Part shown: piece after piece, positions 16,483 through 25,888 of the stretch
Layout of the letters: each line of letters opens with the position of its first letter
How positions within the stretch are numbered: the first letter of the stretch is position 1
Origin: Candidatus Daviesbacteria bacterium
Lineage (GTDB): Bacteria > Patescibacteriota > Microgenomatia > Daviesbacterales > UBA10151
DNA length: 35,280 nt
Assembly: GCA_030648435.1 (NCBI GenBank)
Contig: JAUSHE010000004.1
Coordinates: 1 to 35,280 of the forward strand
Reading direction: 5' to 3'
Notes under the pieces: model-generated
Seen by the model: the letters and a program-made list of their open reading frames with translations, nothing else
What the model was told of the DNA's origin: nothing
Databases searched by the model: none
Program-made: the position numbers and the translations under genes

Positions 16483-17496
16483 ATGGATGCCCATCCGATC
16501 CCGCAAAATGTCACATCCTTCCAGTTTAAGCTGGTGGGAGATATGACTTTGAAACAGTTTTTATACTTGGCCATAGGAGTAGGCTTTGCCTATCTTTTAT
16601 TTGTCACAGTTTCTTCAAAGTATCCATTAATTACCTGGCCTATTATTATTATTTCCACTCTGTTGGGGGTGGCTTTTGCTTTTTTGCCTATTGGTTCAAG
16701 GCCACTGGACTACTGGCTGGCGGCATTTTTAAAAGCTGTTTATTCTCCAACTAAAAGAGTTTGGAAGAAAAACGGGAAAAATTATAAAGAAGATCCTTTG
16801 TTTGAGAGCCGCTTGGTGATGTACCTGGCCGGACAACAAACGCAGGTAACAGGCGACAGTTTGCAGGCGACAGCAGTACCCCAATCTCAACCAATAGCGC
16901 CTCTGCCCACACGGGAAGAATTGGGAAAAACGGTTGACCTGGCCAGACAGGCCCAACAACTGCAAATGAAGATTATCCAGACCGAGAGAACCTTATCCCA
17001 GATCAAAACCGAGGCCGAAAAACCGAATCCCATTCCCATAGACTATAGCCAACAGGCCAATGCAACTTTGGCTGATCTGCAAAGCCTGGTTAAGCAAGTA
17101 TCCGATGTTAAAACACAAATTCAGAAAGTACGAGAACCTATAAAAGAGCACGCTTCTGCTGCAACTTCTATCACGCACGAAAGAGTAAAAGTAATTGTGC
17201 CGACTAAACCAAGGCAAACCACAGTTGCCCTAACCACATTTCCAAATGTCATAAACGGCATTGTCAAAGATACTACAGGCAATTATTTGGAGGGGACTGT
17301 AGCCGTGATTTATGACAAAGAAGGTTTACCGGTTAGAGCTCTAAAATCCAATAAGCTGGGTCAGTTTACCGGCTCAACTCCCCTGCCAAACGGTACCTAC
17401 ACTCTGGAACTTGAGAAAGATAATTTTAGCTTTGATGTATTACAAATAGACTTGAACGGAGGAGTAATGTCTCCATTACTCATTGCAGCAAAATGA
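16483..17496 (+). CDS. PrgI-family T4SS membrane protein with C-terminal Ig/carboxypeptidase-regulatory-like domain
   Basis: MDAHPIPQNVTSFQFKLVGDMTLKQFLYLAIGVGFAYLLF...; C-terminus VNGIVKDTTGNYLEGTVAVIYDKEGLPVRALKSNKLGQFTGSTPLPNGTYTLELE. Confidence 0.82.
   Translation: MDAHPIPQNVTSFQFKLVGDMTLKQFLYLAIGVGFAYLLFVTVSSKYPLITWPIIIISTLLGVAFAFLPIGSRPLDYWLAAFLKAVYSPTKRVWKKNGKNYKEDPLFESRLVMYLAGQQTQVTGDSLQATAVPQSQPIAPLPTREELGKTVDLARQAQQLQMKIIQTERTLSQIKTEAEKPNPIPIDYSQQANATLADLQSLVKQVSDVKTQIQKVREPIKEHASAATSITHERVKVIVPTKPRQTTVALTTFPNVINGIVKDTTGNYLEGTVAVIYDKEGLPVRALKSNKLGQFTGSTPLPNGTYTLELEKDNFSFDVLQIDLNGGVMSPLLIAAK
16843..16877 (+). repeat. Heptanucleotide-periodic array (CAGNNNN x5)
   Basis: caggtaa caggcga cagtttg caggcga cagcagt. 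Confidence 0.75.
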
Positions 17497-18260
17497 GCAC
17501 AACACAAGAACATTTAGCTATTTCCGATATTCAAAACGACATATTGCTTCTTAAAAACGGCGGCGGGGCACTGGTGCTGTCTGTATCAGCTGTAAATTTT
17601 GGTTTACTCTCCGACAGGGAGCAAGTGGCAATCATCTCTGCTTTTGCGCAAATGCTAAATTCCCTGTCTTTTTCCATTCAGATAGTTATCATGTCGGAGA
17701 GACTTAACATCAGTTCGTATATTGCACTTTTAAATAATGCCCAGAAAGCCCAAACTAATCCCCTGCTTGCAAAAATGATCACCAACTATAAAGAATTTAT
17801 CCAGAAAACAGTTAAAGAAAATGAGGTGCTGGATAAAAAATTCTATATTGTCATTCCCCTGTTTGCGCTGGAGCTGGGACTGACCGCTTCAAAAGAACAT
17901 CTGGAACAAAAAATTAAAACCGTGCTAATGCCCAGAAGAGATCAGATCATCAGACAGCTGGGAAGGGTTGGCCTAAATGCAATTCAGTTAACCAAAAAGG
18001 AATTAATTGAACTATTCTATGACATATACAACGGAGCAGCGCTGGAAGAAAAACCAATAAGCGCACCAATAAATCCTTCCGAACTGACAGTCAGGCTGAA
18101 ACAACCTGAAGTCCGACTATCCACACCAGGGGAGTCTCCTTCGGCTCCGCTCAGGACAGGCAATCCCACCCCCGGTGTGTCTTCGCCTCCAATACAACAA
18201 GAACCAATCGTAACGCAAGGCGCGAGATCTCATCCTTTTGTGGTGGAGGAACTGGAATGA
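17493..18260 (+). CDS. VirB4/TraC N-terminal-domain-like protein
   Basis: LKNGGGALVLSVSAVNFGLLSDREQVAIISAFAQMLNSLSFSIQIVIMSERLNISSYI; immediately precedes the ATPase gene. Confidence 0.68.
   Translation: MSTTQEHLAISDIQNDILLLKNGGGALVLSVSAVNFGLLSDREQVAIISAFAQMLNSLSFSIQIVIMSERLNISSYIALLNNAQKAQTNPLLAKMITNYKEFIQKTVKENEVLDKKFYIVIPLFALELGLTASKEHLEQKIKTVLMPRRDQIIRQLGRVGLNAIQLTKKELIELFYDIYNGAALEEKPISAPINPSELTVRLKQPEVRLSTPGESPSAPLRTGNPTPGVSSPPIQQEPIVTQGARSHPFVVEELE
18136..18155. repeat. Dispersed CTCAGG-type repeat copy inside coding sequence
   Basis: ctccttcggctccgctcagg encoding SPSAPLRTG. Confidence 0.65.
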
Positions 18261-20017
18261 AATTGCCAAACCTATTTAAAAAATCAAATACCCTGACAGA
18301 ACCGGTGGCTCCTCAATTGACCCTCGGGGATGCAATAGCTCCTTCGGAAATTGAGGTAGATTTTAATTTTTTGCGGGTTGATGATCATTTTTTCAGAACA
18401 TATTTTGTGTCAGACTATCCCAGATTTGTCGATCCAAACTGGCTGGAACCGCTTATTTCTTTTGATCATCCATTACTCATTTCCATGTTTATTTATCCTT
18501 CACAGTCTCAGGGGGTTTTGGATGAATTAAAACGCAAAATCGCAGAAATGGAAGCCACCCTGCAAACGGATATGGAAAGAGGCCATGTTATTGACCCTGC
18601 TGTTGAAGTAGCACTGGAGGATGCCCAAACTTTGCAGGCACAACTTGTTAGGGGAGTTGAGAGATTTTTCCAGTTTGCCCTATATGTCAATATTCCTTCG
18701 TCGTCTTTGGAGGAACTTCATAACACTTCCAAGCTTGTTGAATCAACTCTGGCATCCTTATCTATTACTGCCAGACAAACAACACTACAGATGGAAGACG
18801 GATTTAAATCGGCGCTGCCTCAGGGTACAGACTTGCTGAACCTAACCCACAACATGGATACTACGTCCCTTGCTACTACTTTTCCTTTTGCCTCATCCGA
18901 ACTGACCGCTAATGAAGGCATCATGTACGGAATCAACGAACACAACGACTCGCTGATTTTATTTGACAGGTTTACTCTGGAAAATGCCAATTCTGTAATT
19001 TTTGCCAAAGCCGGAGCCGGTAAATCCTATCTTGTTAAATTGGAGGCTTTGCGTTCATTAATGTTTGGAACAGAAATTATAGTCATTGACCCTGAGCAGG
19101 AATATTTACCGCTCTGTCAGGCAGTAGGGGGAGAATATATTAATTTTTCCGCTTCCTCGCCTGTCAAGATCAACCCTTTTGATATGTCAGGTGAGGTTAT
19201 TCCCGGAGAAAATGAGCTGGGACGGAAAATCCTGTCATTAACCAGTTTTCTGCGGATTGTTCTGGGTAACTTAAACGCCCAGGAAAATGCAGTTTTGGAC
19301 CGCGCCTTAAAACAAACCTACCAAATAAAAGGCATTACAGATGATCCAAAAACCCAAAGCTTGACCCCGCCATTGATGGAAGACTTGTATAAGGTTTTAA
19401 TTGGTATGGAGGAGGGACCGGCTATGGAGCTGGCTGCCAGACTGGAGAGATTTATCAAAGGTTCGCTGACAGGTATTTTTTCCTCGCAATCCAATATTGA
19501 TTTATCAAATTCCTTTACCGTTTTCTCTGTACGGGATCTGCCCGATCAACTGCGGCCCCTGGCTATCCATATGATATTGGATTATGTTTGGACCAAAATC
19601 AGGGGCCACTTAAAAAAACGGATTCTGATTGTTGATGAGGCCTGGTATTTAATGCGGAATCAGGATTCGGCAGATTTTTTGGTGGATATTGCCAAAAGGT
19701 CCAGAAAATATTATCTGGGACTGACCACAATTACTCAGGATATTGAAGACTTTCTCTCTACAGAACGGGGCAAAGAGATTATTTCCAATTCATCAATCCA
19801 AATCCTGCTAAAACAAGCTCCGGCTTCTATCGACCTATTGTCCCGCGTATTTAATCTATCAGAAGGAGAGCAAAGACTGCTGATGTCGGAAGGAATAGGG
19901 GAAGGGATATTTTTTGCCGGCAGCACCCATGTGGCAATCAGAGTAGTTGCTTCGGAGGAAGAACATAATTTAATCACTACTAATCCTGCTGAAATACTGG
20001 CGAGACAGGGCGTTTAG
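18257..20017 (+). CDS. virB4: VirB4-family T4SS ATPase
   Basis: Walker A AKAGAGKSYLVK; IDPEQEYLPL; Walker B RILIVDEAWYLM; TTITQDIEDFL. Confidence 0.92.
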   Translation: MKLPNLFKKSNTLTEPVAPQLTLGDAIAPSEIEVDFNFLRVDDHFFRTYFVSDYPRFVDPNWLEPLISFDHPLLISMFIYPSQSQGVLDELKRKIAEMEATLQTDMERGHVIDPAVEVALEDAQTLQAQLVRGVERFFQFALYVNIPSSSLEELHNTSKLVESTLASLSITARQTTLQMEDGFKSALPQGTDLLNLTHNMDTTSLATTFPFASSELTANEGIMYGINEHNDSLILFDRFTLENANSVIFAKAGAGKSYLVKLEALRSLMFGTEIIVIDPEQEYLPLCQAVGGEYINFSASSPVKINPFDMSGEVIPGENELGRKILSLTSFLRIVLGNLNAQENAVLDRALKQTYQIKGITDDPKTQSLTPPLMEDLYKVLIGMEEGPAMELAARLERFIKGSLTGIFSSQSNIDLSNSFTVFSVRDLPDQLRPLAIHMILDYVWTKIRGHLKKRILIVDEAWYLMRNQDSADFLVDIAKRSRKYYLGLTTITQDIEDFLSTERGKEIISNSSIQILLKQAPASIDLLSRVFNLSEGEQRLLMSEGIGEGIFFAGSTHVAIRVVASEEEHNLITTNPAEILARQGV

Positions 20018-20032
20018 TGATACCTTTATCTT

Positions 20033-22060
20033 ATGGCACAATTTTTAATGTCAAGATTTTTAAGCCAGGCGCTTGAATGGAAAGACAGATTCCCCGCTGC
20101 TAAAGTTTATGCGGGCTTAAAATTCGAGCCTTTTATTTATACAAAAGCCCGACTGACTTTCCCGGACTACAGCAGACTATATCCTGATAATAAAGAATTT
20201 ACCCAAAAATTTGCCAGAGACTTAAGAAATAAAAACGAGCAGCTGTTAAAAATAATCAATCCCGAGGCGGTTACTTGGGAGCATACTGCCGCGAACAAAC
20301 AGTTTGAAGAAGAAGTGAATCTGGAACAACAAAATGTTGCCATGGCAACCGGACAATCCCCAGCCCAACAATTTTCTTTAATTGCGCCTCCGCCACCGGT
20401 AATCAGTCAAACCGGGCAACCTGCGCCTGAAACAGAAGTACCTCAAGATCCCGCCCAGGCTCAACCGCAAACAGAGCCGGCTCCGATTCAATCGGAGCCA
20501 ACAGTCAGCCAACCTTCATTCCAAGCTCCCGGGCTCCCGGCATCTTTTGTTAACACATCAAAAAATGTTGGTTCTAATGCACAAATATTTACCAAAAAAA
20601 ATCTTGGCAGATTAGGCAATGGTTTAAAAAATATGTTTGGAAACGCTGCAAATCTTGGAGGAAGAGCCGGACTGGGAGCTATAAACCATGGAGGAAATTT
20701 TTTAAGCAATCTTTCCAATAGTAGGTTAGGACTCTCAAACAGTCTTGGGCAAGCCAGATCAAATCTATTATCAAAAGGGGGCGGGAAAAAAGCAGCTTTA
20801 ATCTTTGCCGGAGTTTTTTTTCTGATATTTTTTATGGGAGCAGTCGGCGGATTACCGGGAACCACCCCCACCGACGAGGCTTCGCCAAGTTTGCCTGGAG
20901 CTGGAGCCAGTGATATTACTAGCTGTAAATTTACCAGAGGTCAGGAGAATCCCAAAGAAGCCAGCTTTAAAAGCAATCAACTTCTGTCATATATACAAGA
21001 AGCGTCTCAAAAATCAAACATTCCTCCGGTAGTGCTGGCAGCCTTTATCAGGGTAGAATCTCCATCCTCATCCAATAAGTCAGATGCAGAAATTGCTAAT
21101 TATTCTGCTACTTGCGCACAAAGCTCTACAGGAGCACTGGGAATTATGCAAATTCAACCTCCAGGCACAACTTCTGCGAAAGGAGACCCGGCAAGCTGCG
21201 ACGATTGTATCGACGCAGGAGCAAAGCTCGTTGGTAAAAACGTCTCTACTCTGACCACGGCAGATTACTGTGACCCAAGAACATCTATTATTGTTGGTGC
21301 CGGATGGATTTTAAAGAAAATGAGTAAATTGGGTTATGGCGATGGCACAAAATGGGATCCAGCATGGACAAATAACAAAACAGCTATTGAAGCCCTGGTG
21401 AATACTTATTATGGATGCTTACAGTATGGAGGAGCCACAGATTGTACAGGTCCTTATAACTATGCAGATGATGTTTTAACCAGTATTCAAAACTGCCAAG
21501 CTACAGGCAGTGCAATTGGTGTTAGCGGTTGTCCTGCTGTAGGCAAAATTTCTACTCCTTATGGTTTTAATATTCCAGGTTACCCTGAAGGTGTAAAAAA
21601 TGATGATTGTGGTAATTTACTTCTCTGTCATAATGGTATTGATATTGCTGCACCAGAGGGAACCCAAGTTAAATCGCCTATGGAAGGTGATATAACAATC
21701 GTAGGACAATCTAATGCCAGAGGGCGATATATAGAAATTGATAATAAAACCTCTGACTTGGCAGTTACTCTAGAACACCTACAAACAGTCACAGTTAAGC
21801 TAGGTGACCATGTTTCACGAAACTTCCCTGTGGGTACAATGGGTTCTGGAGGGGAAGGAGTAACTGGCTCTCATGTCCACTATAAAATTACCAAACCTAT
21901 AATAGGTGGGGCGCCAATAAACCCGCTTCCTACCCTAGGTTCTGCCTTAACAGATCAAGACCCAGCCTTGAAATTATCCGACCAAATAAGTCAAAATGAT
22001 TACGGTCTCGTAAAACCAAGTAGCGGCAGTAATGATAATTGGGGAAAGTGCAGCCAATGA
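20033..22060 (+). CDS. Membrane-anchored VirB1-like cell-wall hydrolase: lytic transglycosylase (SLT-like) plus peptidase M23
   Basis: TM KAALIFAGVFFLIFFMGAV; AAFIRVESPS...STGALGIMQIQPPG; HNGIDIAAPEGTQVKSPMEGDI...GSHVHYKI. Confidence 0.85.
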   Translation: MAQFLMSRFLSQALEWKDRFPAAKVYAGLKFEPFIYTKARLTFPDYSRLYPDNKEFTQKFARDLRNKNEQLLKIINPEAVTWEHTAANKQFEEEVNLEQQNVAMATGQSPAQQFSLIAPPPPVISQTGQPAPETEVPQDPAQAQPQTEPAPIQSEPTVSQPSFQAPGLPASFVNTSKNVGSNAQIFTKKNLGRLGNGLKNMFGNAANLGGRAGLGAINHGGNFLSNLSNSRLGLSNSLGQARSNLLSKGGGKKAALIFAGVFFLIFFMGAVGGLPGTTPTDEASPSLPGAGASDITSCKFTRGQENPKEASFKSNQLLSYIQEASQKSNIPPVVLAAFIRVESPSSSNKSDAEIANYSATCAQSSTGALGIMQIQPPGTTSAKGDPASCDDCIDAGAKLVGKNVSTLTTADYCDPRTSIIVGAGWILKKMSKLGYGDGTKWDPAWTNNKTAIEALVNTYYGCLQYGGATDCTGPYNYADDVLTSIQNCQATGSAIGVSGCPAVGKISTPYGFNIPGYPEGVKNDDCGNLLLCHNGIDIAAPEGTQVKSPMEGDITIVGQSNARGRYIEIDNKTSDLAVTLEHLQTVTVKLGDHVSRNFPVGTMGSGGEGVTGSHVHYKITKPIIGGAPINPLPTLGSALTDQDPALKLSDQISQNDYGLVKPSSGSNDNWGKCSQ

Positions 22061-22512
22061 AACTACCTAAAATTATAGTAATTTTATTTTTAGCAGCCTT
22101 AGGAATTGGTTTATTTTTTGCTTTTAAAAAAGGAGTTTCCACTGAGCCTATCCAGCCGCAAGTCCAAAGTAGTCCGGCTCCTGTAGACCCGAATGGCCCT
22201 CCCAAGATAGTTTCCACCAAGCCTGATCCTTTAGATGAAAATATTGTTTCTGCTTCTGAAATTGTAGAAATTACCTTTAACAGGCCTTTGGAAAATGTGG
22301 GGGAATTTAAAAGCAGGATTGAACCAAAAATAGACTACAAAGTTGAATTATCAGGAGATAGAAAAACTGCCAGAATTATCCCTATAAAACCATACAGCTT
22401 AGGCACAACCTACACCTTATATATCGGACCTGACTCTAAATTTGACGGCATAGGAGAATGGCGGGAAGATAAAACATTTCATTTCAAAACAATCACTTAC
22501 AGAGGAGTCTAG
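22057..22512 (+). CDS. Membrane-anchored protein with Ig-like (Big_5/SbsA-type) domain
   Basis: MKLPKIIVILFLAALGIGLFFAF...PPKIVSTKPDPLDENIVSASEIVEITFNRPLENVGEFK; ATGA overlap with upstream gene. Confidence 0.7.
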   Translation: MKLPKIIVILFLAALGIGLFFAFKKGVSTEPIQPQVQSSPAPVDPNGPPKIVSTKPDPLDENIVSASEIVEITFNRPLENVGEFKSRIEPKIDYKVELSGDRKTARIIPIKPYSLGTTYTLYIGPDSKFDGIGEWREDKTFHFKTITYRGV

Positions 22513-22548
22513 TCCTTCGACTTCGCTCAGGATTTCGCTACGCTCAAC
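22513..22548. repeat. Double dispersed CTCAGG-type repeat at the convergent gene junction
   Basis: ccttcgacttcgctcaggatttcgctacgctcaact. Confidence 0.8.
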
Positions 22549-23644
22549 TTAATCTCACGGGCATGACAATATACTGCAAGCCCAAAAGTCCGACAGGTTT
22601 AATTAAAACAGCAGACAGTGCTCCGGAAAATTCAATCATGATTTGCGGCGTTGGACAATTCGATACGGCATCCAGAATAAATTTGGTATTAAAGGCAATA
22701 GTCAACTCTTCTCCCTCCACTCCCCCTTCCACTTCATTTTCCTGACTGCCGACTTCTTTGGTGTGGGATTCCAGTTTTAATACGCCTTTTTGAGTCGTAA
22801 AAACAACAATATTTGCTTCGTTTTTGGCAAAGATGGCAGCAAGTTTAATGGCTTTTAACAGTTCTTCTTTTGCAACAACTGCTTTACCGACGATTTTTTG
22901 AGGTATGATTCTTCCCCAGGCAGGAAATTGACCCTCAATCAGTCTTGAAGAAACATGAGTGTTGCCTAAAGCAAAAACAACCTGATTCTGATTCGCTGAT
23001 GAAGCAATTTTAACCTCATCAACATCTTCTTCCGCAATAAGCCGCAATACCTCCTCAAAAGTCCGCTTGGGAATCAGGCTTTTAAAGCCGGGTGTGCCTT
23101 TTGGTAGCTCCAGTTGGCGGTGGGCCAACCTAAAGCCGTCTGTAGCCACAAAATCCAGCTTGCCTCCGGAGACTTCTGTAAATATGCCGGTCAAAATAGG
23201 CCTACCTTCATCAACTGCCGATGCAAATAAAATCTGGGAAGAAGTTAGAAATGTCTCTTTCGGGAAACTCACTCCTACATCAGAGAAGAGTGGAATAACC
23301 GGAAATTCAGAAGCCGAAATACCATTGATGCTGGCTTTCAATTTTCCGGATGAAACTGTTAAAACTTCGTTCTGAGACTCAAGGGTTATCCTGTCCGGAC
23401 CAAGACCGGAAATTAACTCCACCAATGTTTTAGCGGGCACTGTAAGCGCTCCCTGTTCTTCAGCTTCCACGGTAACATATTTAATAACCCCGATTTCCAG
23501 GTTAGTCGCGGCAATTTTTAATCTCTTTTCCTCTACGGATAAGAGTATATTATCCAAAACAGGCAGGGTGGACCTAACGCCAACCGATCTGGCAACTGCC
23601 GAAAGAGGCGGCAGTAAGTCCTGTTGCAAAATGTTGAACTTCAT
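22544..23644 (-). CDS. dnaN: DNA polymerase III beta subunit (sliding clamp)
   Basis: MKFNILQQDLLPPLSAVARSVGVRSTLPVLDNILLSVEEKRLKIAATNLEIG... ends YIVMPVRLS. Confidence 0.96.
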   Translation of the reverse strand: MKFNILQQDLLPPLSAVARSVGVRSTLPVLDNILLSVEEKRLKIAATNLEIGVIKYVTVEAEEQGALTVPAKTLVELISGLGPDRITLESQNEVLTVSSGKLKASINGISASEFPVIPLFSDVGVSFPKETFLTSSQILFASAVDEGRPILTGIFTEVSGGKLDFVATDGFRLAHRQLELPKGTPGFKSLIPKRTFEEVLRLIAEEDVDEVKIASSANQNQVVFALGNTHVSSRLIEGQFPAWGRIIPQKIVGKAVVAKEELLKAIKLAAIFAKNEANIVVFTTQKGVLKLESHTKEVGSQENEVEGGVEGEELTIAFNTKFILDAVSNCPTPQIMIEFSGALSAVLIKPVGLLGLQYIVMPVRLS

Positions 23645-23651
23645 AAAAAAG

Positions 23652-24107
23652 CTATTCGTCTCCTTTCCGGGCAGTTACAAACCTGTGAATTTCATCCTCG
23701 GTCACTTTAATTAATCTAAAATTAACTAAACCCCTCCCAATAAGGTTTTTAATGTGTTTTTCCTCATCTGTCAAGAGGGCAGCATTACCTGATTTCACTT
23801 CGATAAAGTCAATCCGTTCATTATTTTTAATACCGATAAAATCAATCGGCCAGCCTAATGGAATAATCCGGTCATAATCATAGCGCAGTTCTGCGTAAGT
23901 TAACAGCTCCGCCATTTTACCTTTATGCGGATTAATCGATCCCTGAATGGTTTGAAGTACTCTTGAGGGTAGGTCTTGAACCCCTTTGTATAAATCAATC
24001 AGATCGGTGGGAATATCAGCAGATTTTTTATTATGCAGTCTGCCAAACAAATAAGCTATTAAAATAAGCAAAATTATAATGGCAATTATCCACCAGTTTA
24101 TAAGCAT
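23652..24107 (-). CDS. Holliday-junction-resolvase-like endonuclease, membrane anchored
   Basis: N-terminal TM; GKMAELLTYAELRYDYDRIIPLGWPIDFIGIKNNERIDFIEVKSGNAALLTDEEK. Confidence 0.78.
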   Translation of the reverse strand: MLINWWIIAIIILLILIAYLFGRLHNKKSADIPTDLIDLYKGVQDLPSRVLQTIQGSINPHKGKMAELLTYAELRYDYDRIIPLGWPIDFIGIKNNERIDFIEVKSGNAALLTDEEKHIKNLIGRGLVNFRLIKVTEDEIHRFVTARKGDE

Positions 24108-24328
24108 AGCTTGAAAATGTTTCGTTCGAAAGCTAGGCTTTCAAACTTGATTTATAAACATTCCTGTAGATTATACAATAATTATATATAATAGTAGTAT
24201 TATTAATAGGTGTGGTGGATTTGTTGGTAAGAACTAAAATTGAATTTACTTTTTGGTTAATTTTCGTGTTGAAGTGATGTTTAAAAGTAGTGGATAAGTT
24301 GTGGATAACCTGACTTCTATGTGGATAT
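24108..24328. other. Candidate oriC
   Basis: Between dnaA and the dnaN-side genes; AT-rich attatacaataattatatataatagtagtattattaatagg; DnaA-box-like tgtggataa (24300-24308), agtggataa (24289-24297), tgtggatat (24320-24328), plus ttatccacc at 24086-24094. Confidence 0.6.
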
Positions 24329-25636
24329 CTTTTGTTTTACCTCAATCAATAATCTTTGTGTTTCTTTGTCTGAAATAATGAGATTCTTAATTCTGTCTCT
24401 GCCGTGCATAACGGTGGTGTGATCCCTCCCTCCTAAAACCTCGCCTATCCGTTCAACTGTTAAGTTAAGTTCTTCGGAAAGCAGATACATGGTAATATGG
24501 CGGGGTAAAACAAGTTCTTTTTGTCTTTTGGGGCCGGTCAAATCTTTGAGCGAGATATTAAAAAAACTGCAAATTACGGATAAGACATGTTTATGGTCTA
24601 AGCCGTTGGTTTTTTTTAAGGGTTGGTTTAAGAATCCGGTTAAATTTTCCGGAGTCGGTGCCAGGTTGCGGGTTTTGAGGCTTTGGATGATTTGAGTAAG
24701 TTTACCCTCCAACTCCCGGATATTGGAATCCAGGGAGGAGGCGATCAGTTTAAGTGAATCCTCCGGCAGAATAAGTCCCTGTTCAACGCATTTGGCCCGC
24801 AGGATTGCTACTCTGGTATCAAAGTCAGGTGATTGAATATCCAACATCAGTCCTCCTGCAAACCGGCTTTTTAAACGGTCTTCCAGCTTGGCAATTTCCT
24901 GAGGAGCCCTGTCTGAAGTTAAAACCATTTGGGAATTTTTGGACTGCAGTTCATTAAAAGTATGAAAAAATTCCTCTTGTGTCCCTTCCCTGCCGGAGAA
25001 GAACTGGATATCATCAACCAGGAGAATATTTGCTGATCTGTATTTTGTCCGGAAGCTGCCCATTTTGTGCTCCTGTATGGCTGAGACATAATCATTCATA
25101 AATTTATCAGAGGAGCAGTAAATAATTTTCAAATGATTCTTTTTGGCAAGCAGGGCATTGCCGATACCCAACATAAGATGGGTCTTCCCCACCCCTGTTC
25201 CGCCGTATAAAAAGAGCGGGTTGTAACTAATGCCCGGGTTTTGCACAACAGCTTGCGCTGCGGCAAAAGCGACATTATTGGAAGGTCCGACTACAAAATT
25301 TTCCAAAGTATATTTGGGATTTAAGATTGCTGAATGGTTTTGAATAGGCTGGAAAAAATCTTCCCCCCTTTCTATCTCCGGTTCAGCTGCGCCTTCTTTG
25401 ACAATAAATTCAACTGTGACCTTCTTTTTTAAAAGATCAGTAAAGATTTGTTCGATGATGGGCAGATAATTTTGGGTGAGGGTGGCTTTGGCAAAGGCAT
25501 GAGGAGTGGCGATCGTGATTTTATCTTCCGCAATGGATTTTAATGTACTGATCCTTAGAAAGCCTTTAAAATTGGATATACCTATGAGAGGCTTAGCTGT
25601 TTCAAGAAATTTGTGCCATAAGCGTAGGTTGTCCAT
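24317..25636 (-). CDS. dnaA: Chromosomal replication initiator DnaA
   Basis: NPLFLYGGTGVGKTHLMLGIGN, ILLVDDIQFFSGREGTQEEFFHTFN, GGRDHTTVMHGRDRI. Confidence 0.98.
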   Translation of the reverse strand: MDNLRLWHKFLETAKPLIGISNFKGFLRISTLKSIAEDKITIATPHAFAKATLTQNYLPIIEQIFTDLLKKKVTVEFIVKEGAAEPEIERGEDFFQPIQNHSAILNPKYTLENFVVGPSNNVAFAAAQAVVQNPGISYNPLFLYGGTGVGKTHLMLGIGNALLAKKNHLKIIYCSSDKFMNDYVSAIQEHKMGSFRTKYRSANILLVDDIQFFSGREGTQEEFFHTFNELQSKNSQMVLTSDRAPQEIAKLEDRLKSRFAGGLMLDIQSPDFDTRVAILRAKCVEQGLILPEDSLKLIASSLDSNIRELEGKLTQIIQSLKTRNLAPTPENLTGFLNQPLKKTNGLDHKHVLSVICSFFNISLKDLTGPKRQKELVLPRHITMYLLSEELNLTVERIGEVLGGRDHTTVMHGRDRIKNLIISDKETQRLLIEVKQKIST

Positions 25637-25664
25637 TTTTTGTTAAATTAATCATCGGCAGAAG

Positions 25665-25673
25665 TTATCCACA
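25665..25673 (+). promoter_or_regulatory. DnaA box upstream of dnaA
   Basis: ttatccaca consensus. Confidence 0.7.
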
Positions 25674-25750
25674 ATTTAATCTACTCGCCTCAAGCTTGCA
25701 ATATAGAGGAACTATTAAAAACTAGATCAAGTTATGGTATACTTTTCTTT

Positions 25751-25888
25751 ATGCCAAAGAGGACATATCAACCTAAAAAATTAAAAAGAGCCAGAAAACA
25801 TGGCTTTATGGCCAGGACTGCGACAGCCGGCGGTCGGAAAGTGTTAAAAAGAAGAAGAGCAGAGGGTAGGGCTCGGCTCACAGTCTAA
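25751..25888 (+). CDS. rpmH: 50S ribosomal protein L34
   Basis: [45 protein letters not shown]; absent from the supplied ORF list (short). Confidence 0.97.
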   Translation: MPKRTYQPKKLKRARKHGFMARTATAGGRKVLKRRRAEGRARLTV

